Positions 16,580-25,968 of a stretch of 64,000 nt of DNA are shown piece by piece (the first letter of the stretch is position 1; the number at the start of each line of letters is the position of its first letter). The stretch is from DAMCAP01 sp032059445 (lineage in GTDB: Bacteria; Bacillota; Clostridia; Oscillospirales; Ruminococcaceae), in contig DAMCAP010000007.1 of NCBI GenBank assembly GCA_032059445.1, forward strand, positions 1-64,000. Direction: 5' to 3'. The notes below the pieces were generated by a model, which saw only the letters and a program-made list of their open reading frames with translations, was not told where the DNA came from and searched no databases. A program made the position numbers and the translations under genes.

Positions 16580-17851
16580 ATGGTCTATCATGCATCAGAA
16601 AAAGTAAAACACATCTTTGATCAGGTTACTACACTGGCTCAGGTAAAGGAAGCAGTGGAGTATATCCGCGAAGATCAAGACACCGCTATCAAGGAGCAGC
16701 TAGAAATGGTGGTCATCGAATCCCCCACCTTCCACGAAGAGAATAGAGCCAAAAACTTCATGGAGCGCCTTAAAGCACTAGGGCTGGAGAACCCTCACAT
16801 CGACCAAAACGGCAACGTAGTCTCTCTGCGAAAAGGCAAGGGAAATGGCCCCTCCATCGTAATTGAAGGGCATATGGACACTGTATTCCCCTTTGGTACT
16901 GTAAAAGAACCTATCTTTAAAGATGGCAAAATCTATGCTCCAGGCATCTGCGATGATACCAGAGGCTTGGCAGTGGTGCTTCAGGTAGCAAGAGCCTTTC
17001 AAAAATACGATATCCAAAACAGCGGCGATATCTATTTTGTAGGAACTGTTGCCGAAGAAGGTATGGGCGGTTGCTCTGGTATGGGTAAATTCCTAGACAC
17101 CAACCCACAGATCGACGGCTGCATTAGCATCGATGGTGCCGACGCACATAAGATCACCTATCAGGCAACCGGCATTAAGACGGTAGTATTTAACTTCTAC
17201 GGCGTAGGAGGGCATGCCTACGGNNNNNNNNNNNNNNNNNNNNNNNNNNNNNNNNNNNNNNNNNNNNNNNNNNNNNNNNNNNNNNNNNNNNNNNNNNNNN
17301 NNNAGATTGCTGACTTCCAGGTACCTCAGACCCCTCGCACCACCTTTGCCGTAAGCAACTTCCACGCTGGCAATGACTCTGGTATCCACGCCATCACCCA
17401 AGGAGCGACGATCAAGATCAACTACCGCTCCAACTGCCCTGATGAGCTAGAGAAGCTGCACCAAAGGATCTTAGCCGCAATGCAAGAGGCCTGCGATGAA
17501 GAAACTAAGCGCTGGGGTATGGATACCATCACCTTTGATTATCAGATCCTTGTAGATATCCCTGCGGGAAATCAATCTGAGCATGCACCCATCGTCGAGG
17601 CAAACTATCTGGCAATCGAGTCTCTGGGGCTTGTGCCTGAGCTGGGGCTCGATGGCTCTACCAACGCCAATATGCCGATCGGGAGAGGTATACCAGCCGT
17701 CTGTATCGGCCGTGGCGGGCGTGAGGGCGGTGTGCATACCACCAACGAGTGGTTTGATCCAGAGGGCGTCTACCGCAGCCCACAGCAGGCATTTCTGGTG
17801 GCATTGATGCTCAGCGGCATCGAGGGTAAAACCCCGTCTATCTTAAAATAG
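16580..17851 (+). CDS. M20-family metallopeptidase (contains assembly gap)
   Basis: About 423 residues. Zinc-ligand motifs of M20 co-catalytic metallopeptidases are visible: EGHMDTVFP (His plus catalytic Asp), ICDDTRGLAV (bridging Asp), GTVAEEGMGG (catalytic Glu-Glu) and SIDGAD. The dimerisation domain starts at GVGGHAY; the last metal His is in GGVHTTNEWF. It resembles PepT/acetylornithine-deacetylase-like dipeptide hydrolases; the substrate cannot be told from sequence. An 80-N gap (17224-17303) lies in the dimerisation domain, and the frame stays open across it. RBS AGAGGAGG precedes ATG 16580. Single gene with a shared terminator at 17921-17951. Confidence 0.88.
   Translation: MVYHASEKVKHIFDQVTTLAQVKEAVEYIREDQDTAIKEQLEMVVIESPTFHEENRAKNFMERLKALGLENPHIDQNGNVVSLRKGKGNGPSIVIEGHMDTVFPFGTVKEPIFKDGKIYAPGICDDTRGLAVVLQVARAFQKYDIQNSGDIYFVGTVAEEGMGGCSGMGKFLDTNPQIDGCISIDGADAHKITYQATGIKTVVFNFYGVGGHAYXXXXXXXXXXXXXXXXXXXXXXXXXXXXIADFQVPQTPRTTFAVSNFHAGNDSGIHAITQGATIKINYRSNCPDELEKLHQRILAAMQEACDEETKRWGMDTITFDYQILVDIPAGNQSEHAPIVEANYLAIESLGLVPELGLDGSTNANMPIGRGIPAVCIGRGGREGGVHTTNEWFDPEGVYRSPQQAFLVALMLSGIEGKTPSILK
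17224..17303. other. Assembly gap (80 N) inside the M20 peptidase gene
   Basis: Run of N; the frame is consistent on both sides. Confidence 0.95.
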
Positions 17852-17920
17852 TACCCCAATGGGATTACTTTCATCTTAAACGTCTAACACATCAAGCAGC
17901 TCTAAATACATACCAAATAA

Positions 17921-17951
17921 AAAATCACCCGAGCCACTGTCGGGTGATTTT
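17921..17951. terminator. Bidirectional terminator
   Basis: AAAATCACCCGA / TCGGGTGATTTT with a 7-nt loop lies between the convergent M20 peptidase and BusR-like genes; A/T tails serve both strands. Confidence 0.85.
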
Positions 17952-17952
17952 G

Positions 17953-18585
17953 CTATTTGTGAGGATAAAGAAACCGCTCTACCCTATTGATACAATCCTG
18001 ATCGCCGATAAAATATAAAATATCCCCTTTACCCAGTGTGGCATAGGGCCCCGGTGACATCAATAAGACATCCCCTTTTTTGATGGCTATGATGGTCGCA
18101 GTGGTATTGTGCCAGAAGTTAACCTCCGAAGCAGTCTTGCCCAGATATGGGGTGGCAGGGGTGATTTCAATCGTAAAGGGTACGAAGGGATTGGTAGAGC
18201 GAAACCTGTCTGTGCTATCGATTAAGTTGGAAAGGCAACTCTTAAAGTACTCGATCTCATGAATCTGGCGCTCCACGCTCTCTTGTATACTCTGCTTAAG
18301 CTTATCAATGGTCTGTATATCATCAAAATGCTGTATAAATTTCACTGCATTTTCGTAAGACTTAATCAGCACCCCGCTGCCCTTGATCACCTCAACAATG
18401 CTCAAATCGGCAAGCACGCAAAGCGCCCTGCGGGCCGTCTCGGCTGATACTCCGTATTGACTGGCAAGGGTAGATCTTGCATAAATCTTCTCTCCTACCT
18501 TATAGTGCTGATTTGCAATCTTTGCTGCGATATCAGCCGCCACCTGCTGATACCGAGGGGTGGTGATTTTGATTTTTTCCTGCAT
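17953..18585 (-). CDS. BusR-like regulator: GntR winged helix plus RCK_C (TrkA-C) domain
   Basis: 210 residues in three parts. Residues 1-75 are a GntR-type winged helix (YARSTLASQYGVSAETARRALCVL). Residues ~80-125 are a coiled coil (HFDDIQTIDKLKQSIQESV). Residues ~135-210 are an RCK_C domain (YLGKTASEVNFWHNTTATIIAIKKG ... KGDILYFIGD). This is the architecture of BusR of lactic acid bacteria, a tetrameric c-di-AMP-activated repressor of glycine-betaine uptake and K+ homeostasis genes. By analogy it could control osmolyte transport; no transporter is adjacent, and the BCCT gene in this window is 16 kb away. A sister group with another ligand is possible. Confidence 0.8.
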   Translation of the reverse strand: MQEKIKITTPRYQQVAADIAAKIANQHYKVGEKIYARSTLASQYGVSAETARRALCVLADLSIVEVIKGSGVLIKSYENAVKFIQHFDDIQTIDKLKQSIQESVERQIHEIEYFKSCLSNLIDSTDRFRSTNPFVPFTIEITPATPYLGKTASEVNFWHNTTATIIAIKKGDVLLMSPGPYATLGKGDILYFIGDQDCINRVERFLYPHK

Positions 18586-18775
18586 GCCTGTCTCCTTTCC
18601 GTTGCTTTTTTATCTATATAAAGTATGATCACTTGCTTTTATTGTGCCCTATAGGCTCATAATAAACAACTATTAGATCATCGCATTAGTAAAAATTACA
18701 ATTCCTATCATTTATATATAGTTTAGCATAATTGACTATAAATGTCTACTTTAGGGTGGTTTCATCCTACTGCAT

Positions 18776-18807
18776 CAAAAAAGCGAAGCCATAAGGCTTC
18801 GCTTTTT
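18776..18807 (-). terminator. Terminator after the beta-propeller gene
   Basis: AAAAAGCGAAGCC / GGCTTCGCTTTTT with a 4-nt loop directly downstream of the stop codon at 18810. Confidence 0.85.
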
Positions 18808-18809
18808 GT

Positions 18810-20987
18810 TTAGTGATAGACTAGCTCATCGAGTTTACTAAAGCTCTTTAGGCTATAGGTCATCAGTTTACCGTTGGACACTGTATAGAGCTTATCGCCG
18901 ATATACACGCCCCTGCTGATGACATTGCTATAGTCAAATTTCTCGATACCTTGCTGCTCGTTGTTGGAGGGTACCTTACCTACCAGCTCAAACCCATCCT
19001 TCTTGATCTTAAAGACAACAAATCCATTAAAGGCGGAGGTGGTGTCTCCATAACGACCGCTCTTCGCGGTATAAATATCAACCGGGAAACCAAACAAGCC
19101 CTTTGCAGGATAATACATAAAGGCCTTGTGGTTGCTTAGTGCCTCCGTGTTGCTGCCCATATTGCCGATCTCTAGTTTAGCTTTTTCCACAGGGTCGCTA
19201 GGATTGCTGACATCAAAGAGAGAGAGCTTTAGGCCATCCTGGATCACTGCGCCGTTACGGTCTTGGATTGTATTAACCCCAAGCCCGATTAGCTTGCCAT
19301 CTCCGATAGGGTGTAGATATTCCGAGAACCCTGGTATCTTTAGCTCGCCCTTGACCACAGGCTTGGTAGGATCTTTGAGATCGATTACAAACAAGGGGTC
19401 AATCTGCTTAAAGGTGACTACATAAGCTACCTCACCGCTAAAGCGTACTGAATGGATCACTTCACCGGGAGCTAGGTTTTCGACAGAGCCAATTTGCTTG
19501 AGTCTCTCGTCGTAAACATAGACATTGCTCTGGCTTGTGCCCTCTCTAAAGGAGGTAGTGGCTACTCTTAGATCGCCCTGATATTCATCAATTGCAAACT
19601 GGCTGTCAATATAGCCCTCAACCAAGGTATCTGCCTTAAAGCTCAGGTTACCTTGATTTAAGTCAAACTTTACGATGCCGGTACTTTGCTGGCTGCCCCC
19701 CTGAGGATTGTAGGAATATATACCACTGGTCAGCAGGAGACTTTTTTCACTCATGACAATCTCATCGACCATGCCCAGTACAGCCTTAGTATTTACATTG
19801 TTAGAGCTTAGATTTACTGCGGATACTACAGCGTAGTTGGCGTTTTGCATATACGGTGATAGGATGATGTCCTCTGCTTTGATCAGCCCTACCTGATTGT
19901 TTTGGGCAATTGCGGGGATGATCTCTCTGGCGGGCATGAAATCATAGGGCATTTCATAAGACGAAGTCTTATTGGTTACCAAATACAACTGATCTCCCTG
20001 TAGACGAGAGGAGATATAACGCCCATCCTGCACCAGATTGTTGACTTGCTTAGGGTGAGCCTTATCCTTGATATCATAGACTGCTGCTCTGGTCATGGTA
20101 TTTTGCATAGGCATCATCTTACCCACAAAGCTTGGAGCAATCAACAGATCTTCTGCCGCACTAGAAGAAGGGGTCTGCTCGATCGGTGCAAGCTCGCCAA
20201 GGGTATAGCGGATCTCATCGGTCAGGTCCTGTGCTTCTTTGACCGGTACACTGTCAATAACTACAAGACGATCGTTATAGAGATAAAGCTCGGTGGAGGT
20301 ATTGCTACCCAATGGGATGGTGGTAACCAGCTTAAGATCAGAAGCCGATACAATAGCTACCTCTGATTGCCCATTGCTATCGTCATATCGGGCATGATAG
20401 AGATACTTTCCATCGGTCTTGACAATATCGCTCTCATCAATCCCCTCTACCTGCACATTGGTGGTGTAGACATCCTTCCTGAAGCTATCCGCCATGCCTG
20501 TAGTAAAATTGGGCGCCGCTTCGGGTGCCGCTGCCGGCGGTGAGGAGGCTGCTGCGCCGCCGCCCGACTCCATCATATATTTGTTGGTAGTCTGTCGGCT
20601 ATTAAGCTTAGTGATCGCTTCTCTCACAGCGGTATAGCTGCCCGAAGCTGCCTTATCTAAGCTGGGTCTAGTTTCCCCTTCTTCACTTTGAGCAAACTTC
20701 GCTTGCTCTGGTGTGGCATAGTCAGCGCCAAGTTGCGCCAACCTAGCATAACCCATAAAAATCAATACAAAGCAAGCAGCCGATGCTGCCAAGCCCATCC
20801 ACTGTCTATTCATACGGTATTTTTTTGCCGGAGTGTTTTGTGTTAGATCGGAGATGTTATATTTTTCAAACAAACGCTTGGAAGATAAGCTCTCAGGAAG
20901 CTCGATCTGACTTGCGTCGTCCAGCAACTCTCTGTCAAACTGCTTTATGAACTCTTCCAGCTCGTTATCATTAAATTGATGATTCAT
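18810..20987 (-). CDS. Membrane-anchored secreted beta-propeller protein, probable anti-sigma/sensor partner of the adjacent ECF sigma factor
   Basis: 725 residues. Residues 1-58 are a charged cytoplasmic segment. Residues ~60-82 are one transmembrane helix (WMGLAASAACFVLIFMGYARL). Then comes an Ala/Pro-rich linker and a large extracytoplasmic C-terminal propeller of the kind distantly related to WD-40 (NVQVEGIDESDIVKTDGKYL at ~170, DRLVVIDSVP, DLRVATTSFREG). The gene is 24 bp downstream of an ECF sigma gene in the same operon. A short cytoplasmic N-domain plus one helix next to a sigma gene is the standard layout of anti-sigma factors, so I infer that the N-domain holds the sigma factor and the propeller senses envelope conditions. 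Not demonstrated; the N-domain lacks a recognisable zinc motif. Confidence 0.78.
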   Translation of the reverse strand: MNHQFNDNELEEFIKQFDRELLDDASQIELPESLSSKRLFEKYNISDLTQNTPAKKYRMNRQWMGLAASAACFVLIFMGYARLAQLGADYATPEQAKFAQSEEGETRPSLDKAASGSYTAVREAITKLNSRQTTNKYMMESGGGAAASSPPAAAPEAAPNFTTGMADSFRKDVYTTNVQVEGIDESDIVKTDGKYLYHARYDDSNGQSEVAIVSASDLKLVTTIPLGSNTSTELYLYNDRLVVIDSVPVKEAQDLTDEIRYTLGELAPIEQTPSSSAAEDLLIAPSFVGKMMPMQNTMTRAAVYDIKDKAHPKQVNNLVQDGRYISSRLQGDQLYLVTNKTSSYEMPYDFMPAREIIPAIAQNNQVGLIKAEDIILSPYMQNANYAVVSAVNLSSNNVNTKAVLGMVDEIVMSEKSLLLTSGIYSYNPQGGSQQSTGIVKFDLNQGNLSFKADTLVEGYIDSQFAIDEYQGDLRVATTSFREGTSQSNVYVYDERLKQIGSVENLAPGEVIHSVRFSGEVAYVVTFKQIDPLFVIDLKDPTKPVVKGELKIPGFSEYLHPIGDGKLIGLGVNTIQDRNGAVIQDGLKLSLFDVSNPSDPVEKAKLEIGNMGSNTEALSNHKAFMYYPAKGLFGFPVDIYTAKSGRYGDTTSAFNGFVVFKIKKDGFELVGKVPSNNEQQGIEKFDYSNVISRGVYIGDKLYTVSNGKLMTYSLKSFSKLDELVYH

Positions 20988-21011
20988 CGTTCTCTCACTC
21001 CTTCCCTAGAT

Positions 21012-21533
21012 CTAGGTTAATACCGCTCTTAGCTTCTTATAAGCTCGATAGAGCTTAGAGCTAATGGTGCCATGAGGCATTCCCAGCATCTCTGAGATTT
21101 CCTTGGTGGTATACCCATGCATTGCCGATAGGTTGATAATCAAGCGTTCTTCCTCGCTGATCTCCTGCATTGCCTGCTGGATCTCAAGCCTGTCTGTGCT
21201 GATGATCTCATCGCTGGCAGGCTCTTCAGCTACCTCGATAAGGCTGTCTATATCCACTGTTTTACGTTCCTTGATATATCCGCCGATTCTTCTCTTGCAG
21301 CGAGCCGACAATATCGTAAGCATCCAGCGCTTGACGCTTGCTTCATCTCTTAGATTTTTAATACCCTTATAGGCTTCATAAAAGGTGTCGCTTACTGCAT
21401 CTTCTGCATCATGGGCATTGCCAAGGGTATAAAGTGCCACCCTATACAGCTCGGGAGCCAAACTATCGTATAGCTCACCGAAGCTTTGAGGATCTCCTTC
21501 AATTGCTCTCCTTACCAAGCTTTGGTCTACCAT
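21012..21533 (-). CDS. RNA polymerase ECF (sigma-70 family) sigma factor
   Basis: 173 residues, usual ECF size. Region 2 is at residues ~20-85 (FGELYDSLAPELYRVALYTLGNAHDAEDAVSDTFYEAYKG) and region 4 at ~120-170 (ISEEERLIINLSAMHGYTTKEISEMLGMPHGTISSKLYRAYKKL). The protein redirects RNA polymerase to envelope or stress promoters. It is the first gene of a two-gene operon with the membrane beta-propeller protein, its likely antagonist. Not assigned to a known ECF group. Confidence 0.93.
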   Translation of the reverse strand: MVDQSLVRRAIEGDPQSFGELYDSLAPELYRVALYTLGNAHDAEDAVSDTFYEAYKGIKNLRDEASVKRWMLTILSARCKRRIGGYIKERKTVDIDSLIEVAEEPASDEIISTDRLEIQQAMQEISEEERLIINLSAMHGYTTKEISEMLGMPHGTISSKLYRAYKKLRAVLT

Positions 21534-21736
21534 TCTTGCACCACCATTCTGTTAGCGGTCATCTATAAAGTGTGATAACCTTTTAATTTTACTGCATATA
21601 GCTAATTATATACGATAATTATTAAGAAATATAGGGGCTTACCCCCTAACCCGAAATTGCTTTACAAAATATTCAAATAATACTGTCAATTTTAAAGGGA
21701 CCATTTGCCCATCGCGCTTACAAACTGTATTTCTCC

Positions 21737-21765
21737 ATAAAAAAGCGGCAGCCAAAAGCTGCCGC
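21737..21765 (-). terminator. Terminator of coaX
   Basis: GCGGCAGC / GCTGCCGC with a 5-nt loop followed on the minus strand by TTTTTT. Confidence 0.85.
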
Positions 21766-21784
21766 ATAAACGCTGGATAGATAT

Positions 21785-22567
21785 TTACTTGTTGGCAAGG
21801 GTTTTGCGGTAATCCTGATAGATCATCCGAAGCCCGTCAAGGGTAATGGTCTTATCGAGATGATCAAAGGCTCCCTGCTCAGCAAACAATACTGCAAGCC
21901 CGCCAGTAGCAATGATTTTGGTGTTTTCTCCAAGTGTCTTTTTCATCTGACCGCAGATATGCAGCACCGCTCCGGTATAGCCGTAAATTGCCCCCACCTG
22001 CATGCTCTGGGACGTGTTTTTGCCGATGCATACACCGGGATCCACAAGCTCGATTTTGGGTAGCTTTGCAGCACGGGCAAAGAGCGCATCCATCGAGATT
22101 TTGATCCCCGGATAGATCGCACCGCCTAGATAAGCGCCGTCTTGATCCACTGCATCAAATGTAGTCGCGGTACCAAAATCCACTACAATCAAGGGAGCAC
22201 CATACTTACGCACAGCAGAGAGTGCATTGACCAGACGATCTGCACCTACCTCTTTTGGGTTATCATAACGATTGACTACATTGATCGGCAGATTATCCCC
22301 CACAATTAAAGGCACCTTGCCCACAAAGCGCTTGATTGCGTTTAACAGAGAGTGCATCACCTGAGGCACCACCGAAGCAATGATCACATCTTCTATCTTG
22401 CCGGAATCTATCTTATAAAAAGAGAGAAACTGTAAAATCATAAAGCCGATCTCATCGGAGGTGCTTTCACGATTGGTGCCCATCCGAAAGGAGCCCAGCA
22501 GAGTATCTCCCTCTAATACGCCAAATTCTATATTGGTATTGCCTACATCTACAACCAGTATCATCAA
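21785..22567 (-). CDS. coaX: Type III pantothenate kinase
   Basis: 260 residues of the ASKHA-fold CoaX family. The N-terminal phosphate loop is MILVVDVGNTNIEFGV; GADRLVNALSA and VVDFGTATTFDAV are the conserved Asp/Thr motifs; TGGLAVLF lies near the C-terminus. It catalyses the first step of coenzyme A synthesis (pantothenate to 4'-phosphopantothenate) and depends on a monovalent cation. Single gene with its own terminator. CoA supply also feeds the citrate lyase prosthetic-group pathway elsewhere in the window. Confidence 0.95.
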   Translation of the reverse strand: MMILVVDVGNTNIEFGVLEGDTLLGSFRMGTNRESTSDEIGFMILQFLSFYKIDSGKIEDVIIASVVPQVMHSLLNAIKRFVGKVPLIVGDNLPINVVNRYDNPKEVGADRLVNALSAVRKYGAPLIVVDFGTATTFDAVDQDGAYLGGAIYPGIKISMDALFARAAKLPKIELVDPGVCIGKNTSQSMQVGAIYGYTGAVLHICGQMKKTLGENTKIIATGGLAVLFAEQGAFDHLDKTITLDGLRMIYQDYRKTLANK

Positions 22568-22787
22568 ACTTCAACCTTTCACTAGCGCTGTTGGGTATGC
22601 TCTAACAGAAGTACAGCTAATGTTAGAAATGCCATAGCCATAAGCGGGCTTCATCCTATTATATCATGTACTTTGCGGATGATTTAACTGCCCTTAGCCG
22701 CAGACTTGGTACTAAATAAATTGATATAATAAGAGATTTGTGCTTATTATATCACCCTTTATAGCGCAAGTAAAGGAATTTTTACCC

Positions 22788-23456
22788 TTACTCTACAATG
22801 CAACGGAGCGTATCTACAAGGATTGCAAAATCCTTCTTTAATCCGCTCTCTTTGATGTAATCAAGATTCAGGCGGGTCTTGATCGGTAGGATGAGTTCTC
22901 TGTAAAATCTCTCGGGGTCTGTTACCGCCAGCAGCTCGCTCTCATTCTTAAAGCGGATAGAAGCTTCACTGGTGATCCCTACAGGCATGAGCAAGGTGGC
23001 TAAGAGCAGCTTATCCTCCTGGCTTACGAAGCTTGGGTGCTCTGGGCGTGAGCCCACCAGACTCATATCGCCTTTGATCAGATTAATGATCTGTGGCAGC
23101 TCATCAAGCCGGTATTTGCGTAATATCCTGCCGATCTTGGTGATCCTTGCGTCATCTTTTACAGTCAGCGGGCTGCCAACTCCACGCATAGTGCGGAATT
23201 TATAGATGTAAAAGGGCTTACCAAACTGCCCTACCCGCTCCTGCGCATATACGATACTTCCTTGGTCTTCGGTATAAATCAGTAGTGCGATCAAGCCCCA
23301 TGCAGGAAATGTAAGCGCTGCCAAGGTCACCCCCACACCGATATCAATTGCTTGCTTAGCTGTCATATACCCTTGCTTGGCTCTAGCTACCTTGATAAGC
23401 TCCTGCAGCTCATTTCTCTGCTTTATACGCATTTTGACAGAGGTTCCTTGCCACAT
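22788..23456 (-). CDS. Polyprenyl-phosphate sugar-1-phosphate transferase (priming glycosyltransferase)
   Basis: 222 residues of the bacterial sugar transferase family. One hydrophobic segment lies near residues 40-62 and the catalytic half carries YKFRTM, ARITKIGRILRKYRLDELPQ and SLVGSRPEHP. It loads a sugar-1-phosphate onto undecaprenyl phosphate to start a surface polysaccharide unit. SD AAAGGAG lies 9 nt before ATG 23456. It is the last gene of the minus-strand polysaccharide cluster. Confidence 0.92.
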   Translation of the reverse strand: MWQGTSVKMRIKQRNELQELIKVARAKQGYMTAKQAIDIGVGVTLAALTFPAWGLIALLIYTEDQGSIVYAQERVGQFGKPFYIYKFRTMRGVGSPLTVKDDARITKIGRILRKYRLDELPQIINLIKGDMSLVGSRPEHPSFVSQEDKLLLATLLMPVGITSEASIRFKNESELLAVTDPERFYRELILPIKTRLNLDYIKESGLKKDFAILVDTLRCIVE

Positions 23457-23611
23457 ACCGTATCTCTCCTTTGGTCATGCTTGGGTACACCTCGCCCTTA
23501 CTCCCCCCCAGCTTTACGCCTAGCTGTGGTGGATGAACCAAGCTGCTGTAATAATCAGCAATCCAACCAACGATCGTTTTTCTTCTTGTATTTACTGGAT
23601 TCCCCCTAGGT

Positions 23612-24832
23612 TTATTCAATGCCAAACCGCCCCCTTATTTGCTCTAAATAAAATGACGCTATCCTTTTATAACTATGATAGTTCATTACATATGCTTTCC
23701 CGACAAGCCCTAAATTAACCCTGTTTAATTCCCCTAAGTCTACGAATTTTTTTATGGCTGTTTTAACATTTTGACCTGAGTCGGGCGCTACGATCGCCCC
23801 GCTTTTGCTACGCTCTATGGGATTATTTGGGCTGTCACACTCCAAGATCACAGGTCTGCCCGAGAGCATATAATCAAAAATCTTATTCATTGCAATACCA
23901 TAGCGATATACGGGCAGATCAAGCACAGGTAGATACAGGCAATCAAGCCTAGATAATAGCCCAATAAGCTGTGACTGAGGTACACGAGGCAGCATCAGTA
24001 AGTTTTGGCAGCTACCATATCTGCGCTTCAGCTCCATTGCCTGCTCACCGTCTCCAATCATCACTACACCAATATCACCCCCTAGCTCTAGAGCTAGCTT
24101 TGCAACCTTCTGGGTGCAGTTGGCTCTAGCAAAGCCTCCTGCATAGCCCACGGTAAACTTCACCCGCTTTTTAAAGGCTTCGATCTGATCCACATGGCTC
24201 TTAGCCTCAGCAGTATCACACTGTATCTCCACACCGTTTGGCACGTGTAGATAGCCTTTGACCCGAAATCGACGATCTAATATATATTGCTTTACATTTG
24301 GCAAGACCGAAACCACCAGATCGCTCTCTTGATACGCATAGCGCTCTGCTACGCCCAATAGCCTGATAAGTGGATTTCTTTGAGAAAATCCATACAGCTC
24401 CACCAATGACTGAGGCCAGATATCATGGACTTCAAAAATAATCTTCGCCCCACAGAGTGCCGAAATCCTCTTAGCAAGAAGCATATCAAAAGGATAGGTG
24501 GAGGAGGCAATCACCACATCAGGAGCAAAGCTCTTAACAATCTCTTGAGCACTACGATAAAGCCCTGCCATAAAATCTGCGATATTTATAGCACGAGCAG
24601 CAGTATTTCCCCGGTAACTGCGGGTAGGGACTATATAATACTTCACATCATCGATGGTGCAGAAGCCTTGTATATCTTTAGAAGGATTGACTCTACGGAG
24701 GTGCGAGAAGCTTGCCGCAGCAATCAATACATTTGCCCCCTGCTTTGCCCACCATCTAGCGAGATAATAAGGTCGATGCTCCATCCCCATCTCCCGTGAG
24801 CCCGCATAGTGATTGATGATCAGGATATTCAT
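23612..24832 (-). CDS. Glycosyltransferase family 4 (WbuB-like)
   Basis: 406 residues with a GT-B fold pattern. The N-terminal MNILIINHYAGSREMGMEHRPYYLARWWAKQG opening is typical of WbuB-like enzymes. The acceptor domain contains EVHDIWPQSL. The C-terminal nucleotide-sugar domain has VGYAGGFARANCTQ, LPRVPQSQLIGLLSRLDC and IMNKIFDYMLSGRPVI-like AMNKIFDYMLSGRPVILE. Cytoplasmic, adds a sugar to the lipid-linked repeat unit. The donor sugar is unknown. RBS GGAGGGG before ATG 24832. Confidence 0.88.
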   Translation of the reverse strand: MNILIINHYAGSREMGMEHRPYYLARWWAKQGANVLIAAASFSHLRRVNPSKDIQGFCTIDDVKYYIVPTRSYRGNTAARAINIADFMAGLYRSAQEIVKSFAPDVVIASSTYPFDMLLAKRISALCGAKIIFEVHDIWPQSLVELYGFSQRNPLIRLLGVAERYAYQESDLVVSVLPNVKQYILDRRFRVKGYLHVPNGVEIQCDTAEAKSHVDQIEAFKKRVKFTVGYAGGFARANCTQKVAKLALELGGDIGVVMIGDGEQAMELKRRYGSCQNLLMLPRVPQSQLIGLLSRLDCLYLPVLDLPVYRYGIAMNKIFDYMLSGRPVILECDSPNNPIERSKSGAIVAPDSGQNVKTAIKKFVDLGELNRVNLGLVGKAYVMNYHSYKRIASFYLEQIRGRFGIE

Positions 24833-24864
24833 ACCGCCCCTCCTCTCTGTAGTGCTATCATGGG

Positions 24865-25968
24865 TTATTTTAGGAGCCTTTCATAAAGTGATAAGAGCTT
24901 TTTTTCTTCACTTGCAAAGCTGTGCTGCTCCTGAAACTCCTTTGCCCCCTCTACCCGATCACGACACTGCTGCATACCGGCACTGGCTGCTTTCATCGTC
25001 TGAGCGATCGCTATGGGATCATCAGGGGGTGCAAAGCTGATCTTGCCCTCTAGCCCTAGTGATCGCCAATAAGCAAAATCACTGGCAACCACCCACAGCC
25101 CTCCCGATAGATATTCATAGAGCTTGATGGGTAGGGAGCTCATGTAACTGGGAGTTGCTTTAAGCATCAATAGACCAATGCTGCTAGATGCGATCAGCCT
25201 TGCCACTCCTGAGCGGTCAAGCACCCCTTCATAATGGACATTTTCCCATTCCTTCATGCTTTTTGCTTGTTGATACAGCTCAATGCTCTCAAATCGACCA
25301 GCGATCCTTAAGGGTACACCTGCAATGTAAGCAGCCTTAATCATAGTGAGTATCCCACGCTGCTCGGTGATACTGCCAATGTAGCATGCATGCGGCTTGG
25401 GGCTCTCTGCTTGTAGCGCAGCATTAATCAAGCTGTAATCCTCTACAGTGGGCAGATTTTTGACTACGATTGCTCCTCCCTCAAAGCTGCGGGCGATCTC
25501 CTCGGTTGCAGCAATAATGCCGTCGCAGTGGCTGCAATATCTCTGCTCTGCTCTACGGCACAAATTGCTGGATACGCCCCGTAGGCTCCTTGGGATCCAG
25601 TTTTTATTTAATATCTGGTCACTAAGCTTCTCGTGGCTGTCATAGATCACTTTAATCCCTTTGCTTTTTAGTACAGGTACAATAGGCAGCAGCTCTGGGT
25701 CATGGAGATGACACACCTGAGGGTGTAGCTCTATAACAGTATTCAAAACCGATCGCACACCCATAGTCATTCTAGAGAGTCGCCTATCAGGCTTTTCTCC
25801 TGCCTTGATGAAGGCTACCCCATCTGCATCGCTACCTTCATATGCCAAGTTGACAATTGCCACCTTTACACCTGCTTTGGCAAGTGCCTTGGCTTCCTTA
25901 TGGTAGATACGCACGTCATCATGAGGGTGTACTGTCGTAGCCATCACCACTTTACTTTGGCTCTTCAT
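24865..25968 (-). CDS. Glycosyltransferase family 4
   Basis: About 367 residues. The N-terminal domain has ATTVHPHDDVRIYHKEAKAL and VCHLHDPELLPI; the C-terminal domain has CYIGSITEQRGILTMIKAA and SLPIKLYEYLSGGLWVVAS with the conserved Glu. ATG 25968 is preferred because GAGGTG lies 7 nt upstream; a GTG three codons earlier is weaker. It overlaps the 3' end of the polymerase-like gene by 17 bp, so translation is probably coupled. Confidence 0.87.
   Translation of the reverse strand: MKSQSKVVMATTVHPHDDVRIYHKEAKALAKAGVKVAIVNLAYEGSDADGVAFIKAGEKPDRRLSRMTMGVRSVLNTVIELHPQVCHLHDPELLPIVPVLKSKGIKVIYDSHEKLSDQILNKNWIPRSLRGVSSNLCRRAEQRYCSHCDGIIAATEEIARSFEGGAIVVKNLPTVEDYSLINAALQAESPKPHACYIGSITEQRGILTMIKAAYIAGVPLRIAGRFESIELYQQAKSMKEWENVHYEGVLDRSGVARLIASSSIGLLMLKATPSYMSSLPIKLYEYLSGGLWVVASDFAYWRSLGLEGKISFAPPDDPIAIAQTMKAASAGMQQCRDRVEGAKEFQEQHSFASEEKKLLSLYERLLK

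Noticed and set aside
16580..17851. YgeY-type selenium-metabolism hydrolase
   Set aside because: The protein lacks the YgeY-specific stretches; it fits the general M20/PepT-like group better.
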